Shown: positions 32,796 through 42,012, numbered from the stretch's first letter. The stretch is 64,000 nucleotides of DNA from Streptomyces marianii (GCF_005795905.1 NZ_VAWE01000001.1:2266501-2330500); one strand, 5' to 3'. Numbers and translations: made by a program. Notes: a model not told the origin generated them from the sequence alone.

Positions 32796-32830
32796 TCCCC
32801 ATCCCGAACAACGAGACAGGACCGCCCATC

Positions 32831-32968
32831 ATGACACTGAAGAAGACGATGCCCGCCGCCCCGCAGACCCGCCCCGACCCGAAGCACGAGACGACGTACA
32901 GCGCGAGCAGGGGCGGCCACTACCCGACCGGCCAGAAGCCGGTGCCCGGCGCCCCGAAGAACCGCTGA
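32831..32968 (+). CDS. 45-residue basic microprotein
   Basis: MTLKKTMPAAPQTRPDPKHE is followed by TTYSASRGGHYPTGQKPVPG and APKNR. A polar, disordered small protein between a terminator and the terminase region. Very small proteins of this type precede terminases in several actinophages; role unknown. Confidence 0.55.
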   Translation: MTLKKTMPAAPQTRPDPKHETTYSASRGGHYPTGQKPVPGAPKNR

Positions 32969-33266
32969 ACGAGGGGTTCCGCTAGAGCGGGGCCCGGCGT
33001 AGCGTCATTGATCCGAGGGGCAGCCTGGGCCCATGCGCGGGTGGTACCCGCGTCCGGAGCACCGGTCGGGCTGCCCTCCGGGGCTGCGGCCCTCCCACTT
33101 CAGGCCGCCCGGCCCCTGCCGCCTCCACCCGGCAGGGGCTTCACTACGCCCGTAGTTGCATCCCGCGTGATCGTGCCCCATCATGGGCGGCAGATCCGGC
33201 GTGCCCGGATACAGCCACTCAGGCCCCGCCCCACGCGGGGCCTTTTGCGTGCCCGGAGGTGACCAC
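32969..33266. other. Intergenic region before the terminase genes, cos/pac candidate
   Basis: About 300 bases without a gene, between the early/middle genes and the small terminase. It holds a perfect hairpin GCCCCTGCCG (33112-33121) / CGGCAGGGGC (33130-33139), the terminator at 33222-33246 and a GC-rich non-coding segment. Packaging sites usually lie here, but no cos overhang can be read from an integrated copy. Confidence 0.45.
33222..33246 (+). terminator. Terminator upstream of the late operon
   Basis: GGCCCCGC (33222-33229) and GCGGGGCC (33235-33242) followed by TTTT. Confidence 0.8.
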
Positions 33267-33821
33267 GTGGGCGGCAACCAGCACACCAACCCGGTCACCG
33301 ACGAGACCCGCGCCGACATCCGCCGCCTCCACGCCGAAGGGTGCGGCCGTAACGAGATCGCTCGCCGACTCGTACGGAGCCCGCGCACGATCAGCGTGGA
33401 AGCCGCCGCCATGGGCCTCACGTTCGACCGCACGGCGACCGAGGAGGCCACCCGCGCCCGGGTCGCCGACCTTGCCGACAAGCGCTCCATCCTCGCCGAG
33501 GCGCTCACCGACGATGCGCTGAGACTCACCGCGCAGCAGTGGCTCCCCGCGAAGGTGTTCAACATCGGCGGCAAGGACAACACGTACACCGAAGAGGACG
33601 TCCCGGAGCCACCGGCGCTCGACAAAAAGAACCTGATGTCAGCGGCCGGTATCGCGATCGAGAAGTCCCTCCGGCTCGTGCCGCTCCAGGACGACGGCGG
33701 GCACGAGGCCGCCCGGTCCATGGTCGGTCAGCTCATGACCGGACTGGCGGCCGTCTACCGGGAGCAGCAGGACACCGAGCAGGCGCCACCCGATGACGAG
33801 GGGGACGGTGATGCTCCGTGA
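33267..33821 (+). CDS. terS: Terminase small subunit
   Basis: A 184-residue DNA-recognition subunit of the packaging motor. The N-terminal helix-turn-helix reads TRADIRRLHAEGCGRNEIAR then RLVRSPRTISVEAAAMGL, followed by a helical oligomerisation part. I chose GTG 33267 because GGAGG lies seven bases upstream; earlier in-frame ATG codons overlap the terminator. It overlaps the large subunit gene by a few bases. Confidence 0.85.
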   Translation: MGGNQHTNPVTDETRADIRRLHAEGCGRNEIARRLVRSPRTISVEAAAMGLTFDRTATEEATRARVADLADKRSILAEALTDDALRLTAQQWLPAKVFNIGGKDNTYTEEDVPEPPALDKKNLMSAAGIAIEKSLRLVPLQDDGGHEAARSMVGQLMTGLAAVYREQQDTEQAPPDDEGDGDAP

Positions 33822-35106
33822 CGTGCCCCTCCCCCTGTCAGGCCGGCAGGTAGCGAGCATCGTTGAGGCGCAGGACGCGCCGATCGCCCTCTGGTCCGGG
33901 GCCGTATCGTCCGGCAAGACGATCGCGTCTCTGATCGCGTTCCTGATCCGACTGACGCTCGCCCCCGACCACGGCCTCATCGTCATCGTGGGCAGGACGT
34001 TGCAGACCATCGAGCGGAACATCCTCGACCCGCTCCAGTCCACCCACCTGTTCGGGCCCCTCGCGCGCCACGTCAAGCACACCAACGGCTCCACCACCGC
34101 CGTGATCCTCGGGCGCACCGTGCACCTGATCGGCGCGAGCGACGCCCGCGCGGAGGGCCGGATCCGCGGCGCTACGATCGCCCTCGCCTACGTGGACGAG
34201 GCCACCCTCGTGCCGCATGCGTTCTGGATGATGCTGCTCTCGCGTCTGCGTGTGGGCAGCGAGTCGCGGCTCCTCGCGACGACCAACCCCGACGGGCCGT
34301 TCCATTGGCTCCGGAAGGAGTTCATCCTCCGCGGCGCGGAGGTCGGGCTGACGAACTGGCACTTCACCCTGGACGACAATCCCAGCTTGGACCCGGGGTT
34401 CGTCCGCCGGCTGAAAGCCCAGTACATCGGCCTGTGGTACCGGCGGTTCATCCTCGGTGAGTGGTGCCTCGCGTCGGGCGCGGTGTACGACATGTTCGAT
34501 GAGGCCCGCAACGTCGTGGACCTCATGCCCTACATGCGGCGATGGACGGCCGTGGGCGTGGACTATGGCACGGTCAATCCGTTCTCCGCGGTGCTCATCG
34601 GGCACGGCGAGGACGACCACCTGTACGCCGTGTCGGAGTACCGGCACGACTCGGTGGCCGCGCACCGGCAGTTGACCGACGCGGAGTACAGCCTGAACGT
34701 CCGGCGGTGGCTCGCGGACGTACGCCGCCCTGGGGAGCAGGGCGCAGCGCGCGGCGTACGCCCAGAATGGATCTTCGTGGACCCGTCGGCCGCGTCGTTC
34801 ATGAACCAACTGTGGACCGAACGCGTCCCCGGGATCGCGCCCGCGATCAATGACGTCATCGACGGCATCCGGTCCGTCGGGGTCGCCCTCGGCTCGGGGC
34901 TGCTCCGCATCCACCGCTCCTGCGAGGGCCTGCTTGGGGAGCTCCCCGGCTACGCGTGGGACGAGAAAGCCGCCGAGCGCGGCGAGGACAAGCCCTTGAA
35001 GGTGGACGACCACAGTGCGGACGCCCTGCGCTACGCGCTCCACTCCACGGCGCACGAGTGGCGCCCCCTGATCGACTACGAGGAGGTGTCCGGTGCCGCT
35101 GCCTGA
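33811..35106 (+). CDS. terL: Terminase large subunit (ATPase and nuclease)
   Basis: The DNA packaging motor, 431 residues. ATPase part: Walker A GAVSSGKT (30-37), Walker B IALAYVDEA (about 124-131) and the coupling motif ATTNPDGPFHWL. Nuclease part: GVDYGTVNPFSAVL, WIFVDPSAASF and DDHSADALRYALH, the three acidic clusters of the RNase-H fold. Most like PBSX-type terminases. Start ATG 33811 with GAGGGGG upstream. Confidence 0.95.
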   Translation: MLRDVPLPLSGRQVASIVEAQDAPIALWSGAVSSGKTIASLIAFLIRLTLAPDHGLIVIVGRTLQTIERNILDPLQSTHLFGPLARHVKHTNGSTTAVILGRTVHLIGASDARAEGRIRGATIALAYVDEATLVPHAFWMMLLSRLRVGSESRLLATTNPDGPFHWLRKEFILRGAEVGLTNWHFTLDDNPSLDPGFVRRLKAQYIGLWYRRFILGEWCLASGAVYDMFDEARNVVDLMPYMRRWTAVGVDYGTVNPFSAVLIGHGEDDHLYAVSEYRHDSVAAHRQLTDAEYSLNVRRWLADVRRPGEQGAARGVRPEWIFVDPSAASFMNQLWTERVPGIAPAINDVIDGIRSVGVALGSGLLRIHRSCEGLLGELPGYAWDEKAAERGEDKPLKVDDHSADALRYALHSTAHEWRPLIDYEEVSGAAA

Positions 35107-36655
35107 GAACAACACGGCATGGCCGCCGCCCCAGTACGCCGCGGAGCTCCAGGACATGCGCATCGATGACGCTTGGTACTCCGGCGACCGCACCAAGCTG
35201 CGCACCGTCTACGCCCTCCAGGGCTACGACCACGCCGCCGCGTCCAACGGCATCCGTGACGACCGCGGCCGGCCGTGGCGGTTCTGGGAGCGGCCCCGCC
35301 CGGTCGGTGCGCGGGACGGCCGGCTCCATGTGCCGCTCGCGGAGGACATTGCCGCCACGTCCGCGGCGCTCCTCTTCAGCGAGCCGCCGACGTTCACGTT
35401 CGAGTTGACCGAGACGCAGGACCGGTGGCAGGAGATCGCCGACGAGAGCGGGTTGAACAACATCCTCCGCGAGGCTGCGGAGGTGTCCGCCGCGCTCGGT
35501 GGCGTGTGCCTGCGTACGACGTGGAACAAGGACCTCGCGAAGCGGCCCCTGCCGACCGCCGTGCACGCTGACGGGGTGCTCCCCGAGTATCAGTTCGGGG
35601 TGCTCACGGGGATCACCCTGTGGCGGGAGGTGGCCCGCAACGGCGGCACCGTGCTGCGGCACCTGGAGCGCCACGAACCCGGCGTCGTCCTCCACGGCCT
35701 GTATGAGGGCACCCTCGACAACCTCGGCCAGCGCGTGCCGCTCACCGAGGACACCACGACGGAGCCGATCGCCGCCGAGCTCGACGCGGACGGGCCCGGC
35801 GACACGATCACCACCGGGGTGAAGGGCCTCGCCTGCGTCTACATCCCGAACATCCGCCCCAACCGGAAGCACCGGGGCAGCATGCTGGGACGTTCCGACT
35901 GGCAGTCCGACGGCATCCGCGACCACTTCATGTCCCTCGATGAGGTCTACACGTCGTGGATGCGGGACATCCGCCTCGCGAAGTCCCGGATCATCGCCCC
36001 GGAGCAGTTCCTGACCGACCTCGGGCCCGGGAAGGGCGCCCACTTCGATGACGACCAGGACGTGTGGACGGGCATCAAGGCCCCACCGACCGGCGGCGAG
36101 GGCCTGACCCTCAACCAGTTCACGATCCGCGTGGACGAGCACGAGCGGTCGTGGAACGCGCTCACCCGGCAGGCCGTCCAGGCGGCCGGCTACAGCGCTC
36201 AGTCCTTCGGGCTCGGGGACACCACCGCGGTCACGGCGACCGAGGTGGTCGCCCGGGAGCGCAAGAGCATGATCCTGCGGGACCAGAAGAGCGGCTATTG
36301 GCTGCCGGAGTTGGGGGCGTTCGCGGAGGCCATGCTCCAGATGGACACCGTGCTCGGGTTCTCGCGGGTGACGGTGGAGCGGCCGCGGATCCAGTTCGGT
36401 GACTCGGTGTCGGAGGACCCGAAGAGCGTCGCGGAGACGATCTCGCTGCTCGCTCAGGCGCAGGCCATCAGCACGGAGGCGAAGGTCCGCATGCGGAACC
36501 CCGAGCTGGACGACACCGCGGTCCGCGAGGAGACCGACCGGATCCTGAAGGAGACCGGGCAGATGGTCAACGACCCGACCGAGACCGGGGCCGAAGGGCC
36601 CGGCGCGCCCGGCTTCGGCCGCAAGGCAGGCGGGGAGCAGCCGAAGGGGGCGTGA
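35093..36655 (+). CDS. Portal protein
   Basis: A 520-residue protein of the SPP1-gp6-like portal family, forming the ring through which DNA enters the head. Recognisable parts are the N-terminal NGIRDDRGRPWRFWERPRPV, LAEDIAATSAALLFSEPPTF, the crown region and TTAVTATEVVARERKSMILR followed by DQKSGYWL in the C-terminal half. GTG start overlaps terL. Position after terminase and before the MuF-like gene is standard. Confidence 0.93.
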   Translation: MPLPENNTAWPPPQYAAELQDMRIDDAWYSGDRTKLRTVYALQGYDHAAASNGIRDDRGRPWRFWERPRPVGARDGRLHVPLAEDIAATSAALLFSEPPTFTFELTETQDRWQEIADESGLNNILREAAEVSAALGGVCLRTTWNKDLAKRPLPTAVHADGVLPEYQFGVLTGITLWREVARNGGTVLRHLERHEPGVVLHGLYEGTLDNLGQRVPLTEDTTTEPIAAELDADGPGDTITTGVKGLACVYIPNIRPNRKHRGSMLGRSDWQSDGIRDHFMSLDEVYTSWMRDIRLAKSRIIAPEQFLTDLGPGKGAHFDDDQDVWTGIKAPPTGGEGLTLNQFTIRVDEHERSWNALTRQAVQAAGYSAQSFGLGDTTAVTATEVVARERKSMILRDQKSGYWLPELGAFAEAMLQMDTVLGFSRVTVERPRIQFGDSVSEDPKSVAETISLLAQAQAISTEAKVRMRNPELDDTAVREETDRILKETGQMVNDPTETGAEGPGAPGFGRKAGGEQPKGA

Positions 36656-36658
36656 CCG

Positions 36659-37801
36659 ATGCCGGTGTCCCCCGCGATGGCGGAAGACCTCGCAACGGAG
36701 GTGCGGCGCCTCTACGAGGACACTGAGCGGGCGCTCCTCGAACGCCTCGCCGCGGCGCTGGAGGCCGACATCGAGTCGCCGCGGTGGGCGGAGCTCAAGC
36801 TCGCCGCGGTCGGCAACCTCCGCACCGCCGTGGAGGCCGTCGCCGACGCGCTCCAGCGCGACTCGGACGGGGCCGTGCGGCGCGCCCTGATCGAGGCGTA
36901 CAACCGGGGCCGTCAGGCCGCCGCAGCGGAGCTCGGGGCCCTGGACATCGGCCGCGCTCTCGTCGCCCGGGACACCCTGCCGAACGCGCCCGCCGTGGAC
37001 CGGCTGGCCGCGTCCATGGCGGAAGACACCCGCCCGCTGTACGTGCGCATCACCCGGGCCGTGGTCGACACCTATCGGCGGATCGTCGCGAACGCCTCCG
37101 GCGGGGTGCTCCTCGGTGCGAACACCCGCAGACAGGCCGCGCAGCGCGCGTTGGACCAGTTCGCGAACCAGGGGATCACGGGGTTTGTGGATCGGGCGGG
37201 CCGGTCGTGGGACATGGCGAGCTATGCGGAGATGGCCGTCCGGTCCGTCACCGCCCGCGCCGCCGTAGAGGGCCACATCGACGCCCTCGGGGAGATCGGC
37301 GTCGGGCTCGTCATCGTCTCCGATGCGCCGCTGGAATGCCCCCTGTGCCGGCCGTGGGAGGGCGAGACGCTGACCCTGTCCGGACAGTCCGGACCGCACA
37401 CCGTGCGCGCGGAGCACGCCACCGAGAACGTCGGTCGGATCCGCCGACGGCCGCGGATCATCCCCGTGCACGTCGCCGGCAGCCTCACGGAGGCCCGCGC
37501 GGCTGGCCTGTTCCACCCGAACTGCCGCCACTCCCTCGCGGCGTACCTGCCCGGGGTGACGACGCGGCCGTCGCACCATCCCACCCCGGGGACGACGTAC
37601 GAGGACACTCAGCGGCAACGCGAGATCGAGCGCCACATCAGGCGGTGGAAGCGTCGCGCCGCAGCGTCCGTGGACGACAACGCGCGGCGGTCGGCGAACG
37701 CGAAGGTCCGGGCGTGGCAAGCCGCCATGCGCGAGCACATCGACGCACGCGAGCACCTGCGCCGCAAGCCGCAGAGGGAGCAAATCGACGCCGCACGCTG
37801 A
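36659..37801 (+). CDS. MuF-like minor capsid protein
   Basis: A 380-residue head protein. A helical N-terminal part precedes the conserved minor-capsid/MuF-like region: APLECPLCRPWEGETLTL, IPVHVAGSLTEARAAGLFHP and NCRHSLAAYLPGVTT, with conserved Cys and His. Such proteins are packed in the head and sometimes injected. A basic C-terminal tail (REIERHIRRWKRRAAASVDD) follows. Gene order after portal supports this. Confidence 0.88.
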   Translation: MPVSPAMAEDLATEVRRLYEDTERALLERLAAALEADIESPRWAELKLAAVGNLRTAVEAVADALQRDSDGAVRRALIEAYNRGRQAAAAELGALDIGRALVARDTLPNAPAVDRLAASMAEDTRPLYVRITRAVVDTYRRIVANASGGVLLGANTRRQAAQRALDQFANQGITGFVDRAGRSWDMASYAEMAVRSVTARAAVEGHIDALGEIGVGLVIVSDAPLECPLCRPWEGETLTLSGQSGPHTVRAEHATENVGRIRRRPRIIPVHVAGSLTEARAAGLFHPNCRHSLAAYLPGVTTRPSHHPTPGTTYEDTQRQREIERHIRRWKRRAAASVDDNARRSANAKVRAWQAAMREHIDAREHLRRKPQREQIDAAR

Positions 37802-37817
37802 CCCGAGGGGAGACAGC

Positions 37818-38885
37818 ATGGGACGGGCGTTCGTCGCCAAACTCGCCCGGCAAGGAGCGCGCGATCCGCAGGCCCTCGCGGCATGGATCGGCCGCCGGAA
37901 GCTGGGCAAGGCTGCATTCCAGCGGATCGCCAAGCAGGGCCGGGACGACGCCGAGGAGCAGCGCGAGTTCATGGGCCGCATACGGCCCGGCGGGCGCCTC
38001 TCCCGGGACCTGACCGGCTTCTCCGACACCGAACTAGGGCGCGCCCTCAGCGAGCTGAACCCCGAGGAAGCGCAGCGCGTAGCGGGCGAGATGGACCGCC
38101 GCGACACCGCCGCCCGCCTGCCCGGCGCCCGGCCCGACCTGATCGGCCTGTCCGATGCCGAGCTGGGCCGCCGAGTCGGCACGGCCACGAGGCCGGAGCT
38201 CGCCGCCATCGCCGATGAGGCAGACCGGCGGCAGAAGGTCGGCGAAGTGTTCCCCGGAGGCAGCCTCGCCGAGGACCTGTCAGGGGTGGACGAGAACACC
38301 CTCGGATGGTCCCTGGCCTACGCGCGGCCCGACGAGGCCGAACGGATCGCCGCGGAGATGGACCGCCGACACCCGCCCGCACCCCTCCCGCAAGCATCCG
38401 GCGCGGGCACCATGGACGGGCAGCTCGCCGACCGGGCCGCGATCGATGAGCTGTTGGGTTCCAGCCCGGACGGATGGGCGCACCTCGCCGACGACCGTCC
38501 GGACCCGCGCGAGGGCATGTCGTCAACGGAACGATGGCTCGCCGACCGGGAGCAGGAGCAGGAGTCGGCGCGGAGTGCGTACTCGCGCGCGCGGGTGCAG
38601 GAGATGTACCGCGAGCACGTGTACGCCCAGTACATGGCCGCCGAGGACGAGCTCCGCGGCGTGCTGCTGTCCCGCGACGCGGACCGGCAGGGCATCGACC
38701 CCATGTCGCTCTTCACGGGCCCGTCACACGTCGCCTACGCCCGCGCATCGGAGGAGCTCAAGCGCTGGTGGCAGGCGAACCCGCGCACTACGCTCACCGA
38801 GTATCAGGAGCAAGTGACCGGGCAGCGCACCGCGGCCGGCGACACGGCCCGCAAGTCGCGCGGCGACCAGCAGAACCGACTGTGA
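37818..38885 (+). CDS. Head-region protein with three internal repeats
   Basis: A 355-residue protein of unknown function in the head gene block. Three related units at about residues 57-95, 101-138 and 145-184 share the pattern LPGG-x-L-x-x-DLTGFSDxELGRAL and PEEAQRVAxEMDRR. A charged helical C-terminus (RWLADREQEQESARSAYSRA) and a tail with LTEYQEQVTGQRTAA follow. Being between MuF-like and scaffold genes, it may be an internal virion protein. No family recognised. Confidence 0.7.
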   Translation: MGRAFVAKLARQGARDPQALAAWIGRRKLGKAAFQRIAKQGRDDAEEQREFMGRIRPGGRLSRDLTGFSDTELGRALSELNPEEAQRVAGEMDRRDTAARLPGARPDLIGLSDAELGRRVGTATRPELAAIADEADRRQKVGEVFPGGSLAEDLSGVDENTLGWSLAYARPDEAERIAAEMDRRHPPAPLPQASGAGTMDGQLADRAAIDELLGSSPDGWAHLADDRPDPREGMSSTERWLADREQEQESARSAYSRARVQEMYREHVYAQYMAAEDELRGVLLSRDADRQGIDPMSLFTGPSHVAYARASEELKRWWQANPRTTLTEYQEQVTGQRTAAGDTARKSRGDQQNRL

Positions 38886-38898
38886 GCAGGGGGCCAAG

Positions 38899-39057
38899 AT
38901 GGGACCGGGTGAGCAGGTGGTGAGGGCGCTCAACGAGGGAGCCGAGGCCGGGCGCCGCGGCGACCGACCGAACGCGTGCCCCTACCCGTCTGGCGACCTC
39001 CGCCGCTCCGCATGGCTGCGCGGCTACGCGAAGAACCGGCCGCTCCCGGGCGAGTAG
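38899..39057 (+). CDS. RMF-like microprotein (ribosome modulation factor fold)
   Basis: A 52-residue protein with the RMF-like pattern: NEGAEAGRRGDRPNACPYPS, then RRSAWLRGYAKNR. In RMF the corresponding basic residues pack into the 30S subunit and cause ribosome hibernation. Phage relatives of this fold are seen in many actinophages but their role is not known. It lies between the internal-repeat protein and a terminator, ahead of the capsid genes. Motif-based identification. Confidence 0.65.
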   Translation: MGPGEQVVRALNEGAEAGRRGDRPNACPYPSGDLRRSAWLRGYAKNRPLPGE

Positions 39058-39079
39058 ACCTCCAACCGCTTCACCCCTT

Positions 39080-39105
39080 GGGCCCGCCATCGTGCGGGCC
39101 CTTTT
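39080..39105 (+). terminator. Terminator ahead of the scaffold-capsid genes
   Basis: GGGCCCGC (39080-39087) and GCGGGCCC (39094-39101) followed by TTTT. It sits inside the late block, so it must be partly read through or antiterminated, or a promoter follows. Confidence 0.75.
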
Positions 39106-39156
39106 GCATGCCCACCGCCCGCCAGGAGCGGGCCTCCACTGCCCCAGGAGGGCACC

Positions 39157-39957
39157 ATGCACCGCAGCACCCTCGCCCGCACACGCCTGGACGGCGCAGG
39201 ATGGGCACACCCCTACGGACACGGCCCTTTCTCCCCGATCGTCTACGCCGACGGAGGGGACGGCGCAGGCTCCGGATCCGGCAGCGGAGGCGCCGGTGAC
39301 GGATCCGGCGGGAACGGCGCCGGCCAGGGCGGACAGGGATCCGGACAGCCCGGATCGCAGTCCGGACAGGGCGGATCCGTCACGGACCCGTGGGCCGGAT
39401 ACCAGTGGGACGGCAAGGTCGACTCCCTCCCGGAACCGGTCGCCAAGGCCATCCGCGACGCACGCGCGGAGGCCGGCAAGGAGCGCACGACCGCGAAGGC
39501 CAACTCCGCGGCCGAGGCCCGCAACGAGCTCCTCGGCACGATCAGCAAGGCCCTCGGGCTGGAGGCCGGTGACAAGCCGCCGACCGCGGAGCAGTTGACG
39601 CAGCAGCTCACCGAGTCGCACGGGAAGCTGACCGCCGCGGAGGAGCGGGCCGCGTCCGCGACCCTCGAACTCCACGTCTACAAGACCGCAGCGCGGCTCG
39701 GGGCGAACGCTGACGCACTCCTCGACTCCCGCGCGTTCTGCGACACGATCGACAACATCGACCCCTCGGACATGACGCCCGAGGCGTTCAACACCGCGGT
39801 AGAGCAGGCCATCAACGAGGCCCTCGGCCGCAATCCTCAGCTCCGCGTTGGCCAGGCGCCGCGGCGGGGCGGGGGCGAGTTCCCCGGCGGGCCCGGGACC
39901 ACAGGTCGCCCCACCTCCCTCGGACAAGCCGTTGCCGGCGCGCTGAACGCCGGCTGA
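39157..39957 (+). CDS. Capsid scaffolding protein
   Basis: A 266-residue protein. A Gly/Ser/Gln-rich N-terminus (about residues 33-75) precedes a helical body (VAKAIRDARAEAGKERTTAK, LTQQLTESHGKLTAAEERAA) and a polar C-terminus RVGQAPRRGGGEFPG that would bind the capsid shell. Composition and location directly upstream of the major capsid gene are those of scaffolds. Confidence 0.82.
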   Translation: MHRSTLARTRLDGAGWAHPYGHGPFSPIVYADGGDGAGSGSGSGGAGDGSGGNGAGQGGQGSGQPGSQSGQGGSVTDPWAGYQWDGKVDSLPEPVAKAIRDARAEAGKERTTAKANSAAEARNELLGTISKALGLEAGDKPPTAEQLTQQLTESHGKLTAAEERAASATLELHVYKTAARLGANADALLDSRAFCDTIDNIDPSDMTPEAFNTAVEQAINEALGRNPQLRVGQAPRRGGGEFPGGPGTTGRPTSLGQAVAGALNAG

Positions 39958-39973
39958 CCATCAAGGAGCCCTC

Positions 39974-41038
39974 ATGCCTGTGACTCTGGCTCAGGCCCAG
40001 CTCAACACGGCGGTCGACGTCGACTATGCCGTGATCGACAACCTGCGCCGCTACAGCTGGCTGCTCGACCGGATCGTCTTCGATGACACCGTGACCCCGG
40101 GCACCGGCGGCGGCACCCTCACCTACGGCTACACGCGGCTGAAGACCGTGCGCACCGCGGCGTTCCGCGCGTACAACACCGAGTACAGCCCCAGCGAGGC
40201 GGAGCGCGAGCGGGTCACCGTCGAGCTCCACCCGCACGGTGGCGCGTTCAACGTGGACCGTGTCCTGTCCCGGCTCGGCCCGGGCACGTCGAACGAGATC
40301 ACGTTCCAGATGCAGCAGCTGCTCACCGCCACGCAGCAGAAGTGGCAGGAGGAGCTCATCACCGGGGACACCGCCGTCGACAGCAACGGGTTCGACGGAC
40401 TCGACAAGTCCCTGACGGGCACGGCGACGGAGTACGACCCGCTCGACAACGGCACCACCGCCGGATACCTCGACTGGCGGGCGGCGACCGTCATCACCCA
40501 GCCACTGGCCATGGCCGCGCTGGATCAGCTGGACGAGTTCCTGTCCCTGATCACCCCGTCAAAGACCGGCGGCGGCGACGCGGGCGCCCCCGGGGCGCTC
40601 CCGCCCGGGGAGCGGGCGATCCTCGGCAACCGCAAGAGCATCACTCGCATCCGCGCCCTGGCACGGTGGGCCGGGCTGTTCACCGCCGACAAGGACTCCC
40701 TTGGCCGACGGATCGAACGCTACGGGGACTGGGCCCTCGTGGACATCGGCGACGGGCAGGCCGGCGCCAACCCGATCATTCCGATCTACTCGGAGGACGC
40801 GGACGAGGGCGGCGGCGGCAGCACCATCACGGGCCTGACGGACATCTACGCCGTCACGTTCGGTCTGGACGCTCTCCACGGCGCGTCGGTGGCGGGTATC
40901 CCGCTGGTCCAGACGTGGATGCCCGACTTCATGCACGCGGGCGCGGTCAAGTCCGGCGAGATCGAGATGGGCCCGTCCGCGATGGTGCTGAAGAACACCA
41001 AGGCGTGCGGCGTGCTGCGGAAGGTCAAGGTGCAGTGA
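39974..41038 (+). CDS. Major capsid protein
   Basis: A 354-residue HK97-fold-type coat protein. N-terminal part VDVDYAVIDNLRRYSWLLDR, a spine-helix region (RLGPGTSNEITFQMQQLLTA), ERAILGNRKSITRIRALARW and the closing MVLKNTKACGVLRKVKVQ. Length and position between scaffold and connector genes fit. The fold is inferred from position and pattern. Confidence 0.88.
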   Translation: MPVTLAQAQLNTAVDVDYAVIDNLRRYSWLLDRIVFDDTVTPGTGGGTLTYGYTRLKTVRTAAFRAYNTEYSPSEAERERVTVELHPHGGAFNVDRVLSRLGPGTSNEITFQMQQLLTATQQKWQEELITGDTAVDSNGFDGLDKSLTGTATEYDPLDNGTTAGYLDWRAATVITQPLAMAALDQLDEFLSLITPSKTGGGDAGAPGALPPGERAILGNRKSITRIRALARWAGLFTADKDSLGRRIERYGDWALVDIGDGQAGANPIIPIYSEDADEGGGGSTITGLTDIYAVTFGLDALHGASVAGIPLVQTWMPDFMHAGAVKSGEIEMGPSAMVLKNTKACGVLRKVKVQ

Positions 41039-41040
41039 CC

Positions 41041-41418
41041 ATGGCTGAGATCCAAGTGACCGCTCCGCAGCCCGTGACCGCCGACATCGCCGGAGTGTCC
41101 TTCCGGAAGGGTGAGGCGACCGCCGACAGCGTCCGCGACCGGCGGGCGCTGTCCTACTTCCGCCGCCACGGCTACACCGTAGAGACCGTCCGGCCGGAGC
41201 CGAAGACCAAGGCGAAGGCCAAGGCGGACCCGAAGCCGCCGCAGGACCCGAACGGCTCGTTCGACCCATCCGGGCATGACGTGCCCGAGGTCCTCGCTTA
41301 CCTCGACTCGCTGAGCGAGGACGAGGCCGGCCAGGCGGAGCGGGAGCGTGTCCTCGCCGCCGAGGCCGAGGGCAAGAACCGCAAGACGATCACAGAGAAG
41401 GGCGGTGCGTCGTCGTGA
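41041..41418 (+). CDS. Small structural/decoration protein candidate
   Basis: A 125-residue protein: an N-terminal beta segment (VTADIAGVSFRKGEATA), a Lys/Pro-rich linker (EPKTKAKAKADPKPPQD) and a short C-terminal LEM/HeH-like helix pair (DVPEVLAYLDSLSEDEAGQA). Immediately follows the capsid gene. Head decoration or DNA-associated function is possible. Confidence 0.7.
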   Translation: MAEIQVTAPQPVTADIAGVSFRKGEATADSVRDRRALSYFRRHGYTVETVRPEPKTKAKAKADPKPPQDPNGSFDPSGHDVPEVLAYLDSLSEDEAGQAERERVLAAEAEGKNRKTITEKGGASS

Positions 41419-42002
41419 CGCAGCTCGGCCGATACACCGGCAACGTGCGGGACGAACTCTCGTACGCCTCGGACCACTACCGGCAGGCGTCGGCGGGCGG
41501 TTCGACCGCGACCCGCTCGAACATGCGCCGCCTCGACGCGGTCGCCGACACCGGGGCGCTGACCACGCAGGTCATGACCAGCGTGGCGCTGTACCTCCGG
41601 AAGGGCGACGTCGTCACCAACCTGACGTTCCGGTCCGGGGCGACCGCAGCCGGCACGCCCACGAACTACTGGTTCGCGCTCTACTCCTCCGCATCGACTC
41701 CGGCGCTGCTGGCGCAGACCGCGGACCAGCTCACGGCAGCGTGGGCGGCGACCACGAACAAGACACTGGCGCTGTCCTCCCCGGTCACGATCACCGAGGA
41801 TGGCGTGTACTGGGCAGCGGTGATGGTGAAGGCCACCACCCCGCCCAGCCTGGTCGGCGTCTCCACGACCGCCTCCGCCGGGATCATCAGCGGGGAGAAG
41901 CCGCTCGCGCAGACGTCGGGCAGCTCGCTGACGACGACCGCTCCGGCGACCATCGCGAGCCCGACGACCGTGGCCACCGTGCCGCTGGTCGTCGCGACGT
42001 GA
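41415..42002 (+). CDS. Virion protein, beta-sandwich type
   Basis: A 195-residue Thr/Ala/Ser-rich beta protein (VALYLRKGDVVTNLTFRSGA, PTNYWFALYSSAS, VYWAAVMVKATT). It resembles surface-exposed decoration or receptor-binding domains. Not placed in a named family. Overlaps the previous gene (GTGA). Confidence 0.7.
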   Translation: MTQLGRYTGNVRDELSYASDHYRQASAGGSTATRSNMRRLDAVADTGALTTQVMTSVALYLRKGDVVTNLTFRSGATAAGTPTNYWFALYSSASTPALLAQTADQLTAAWAATTNKTLALSSPVTITEDGVYWAAVMVKATTPPSLVGVSTTASAGIISGEKPLAQTSGSSLTTTAPATIASPTTVATVPLVVAT

Positions 42003-42012
42003 GGGGGCGGCT

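Noticed and set aside
34856..38299. Very long minus-strand open frame (1147 codons) opposite the portal and head genes
   Set aside because: It lies antisense to well-identified terminase, portal and MuF-like genes; high GC keeps antisense frames open. Its composition is Arg/Gly/Leu-rich without motifs.
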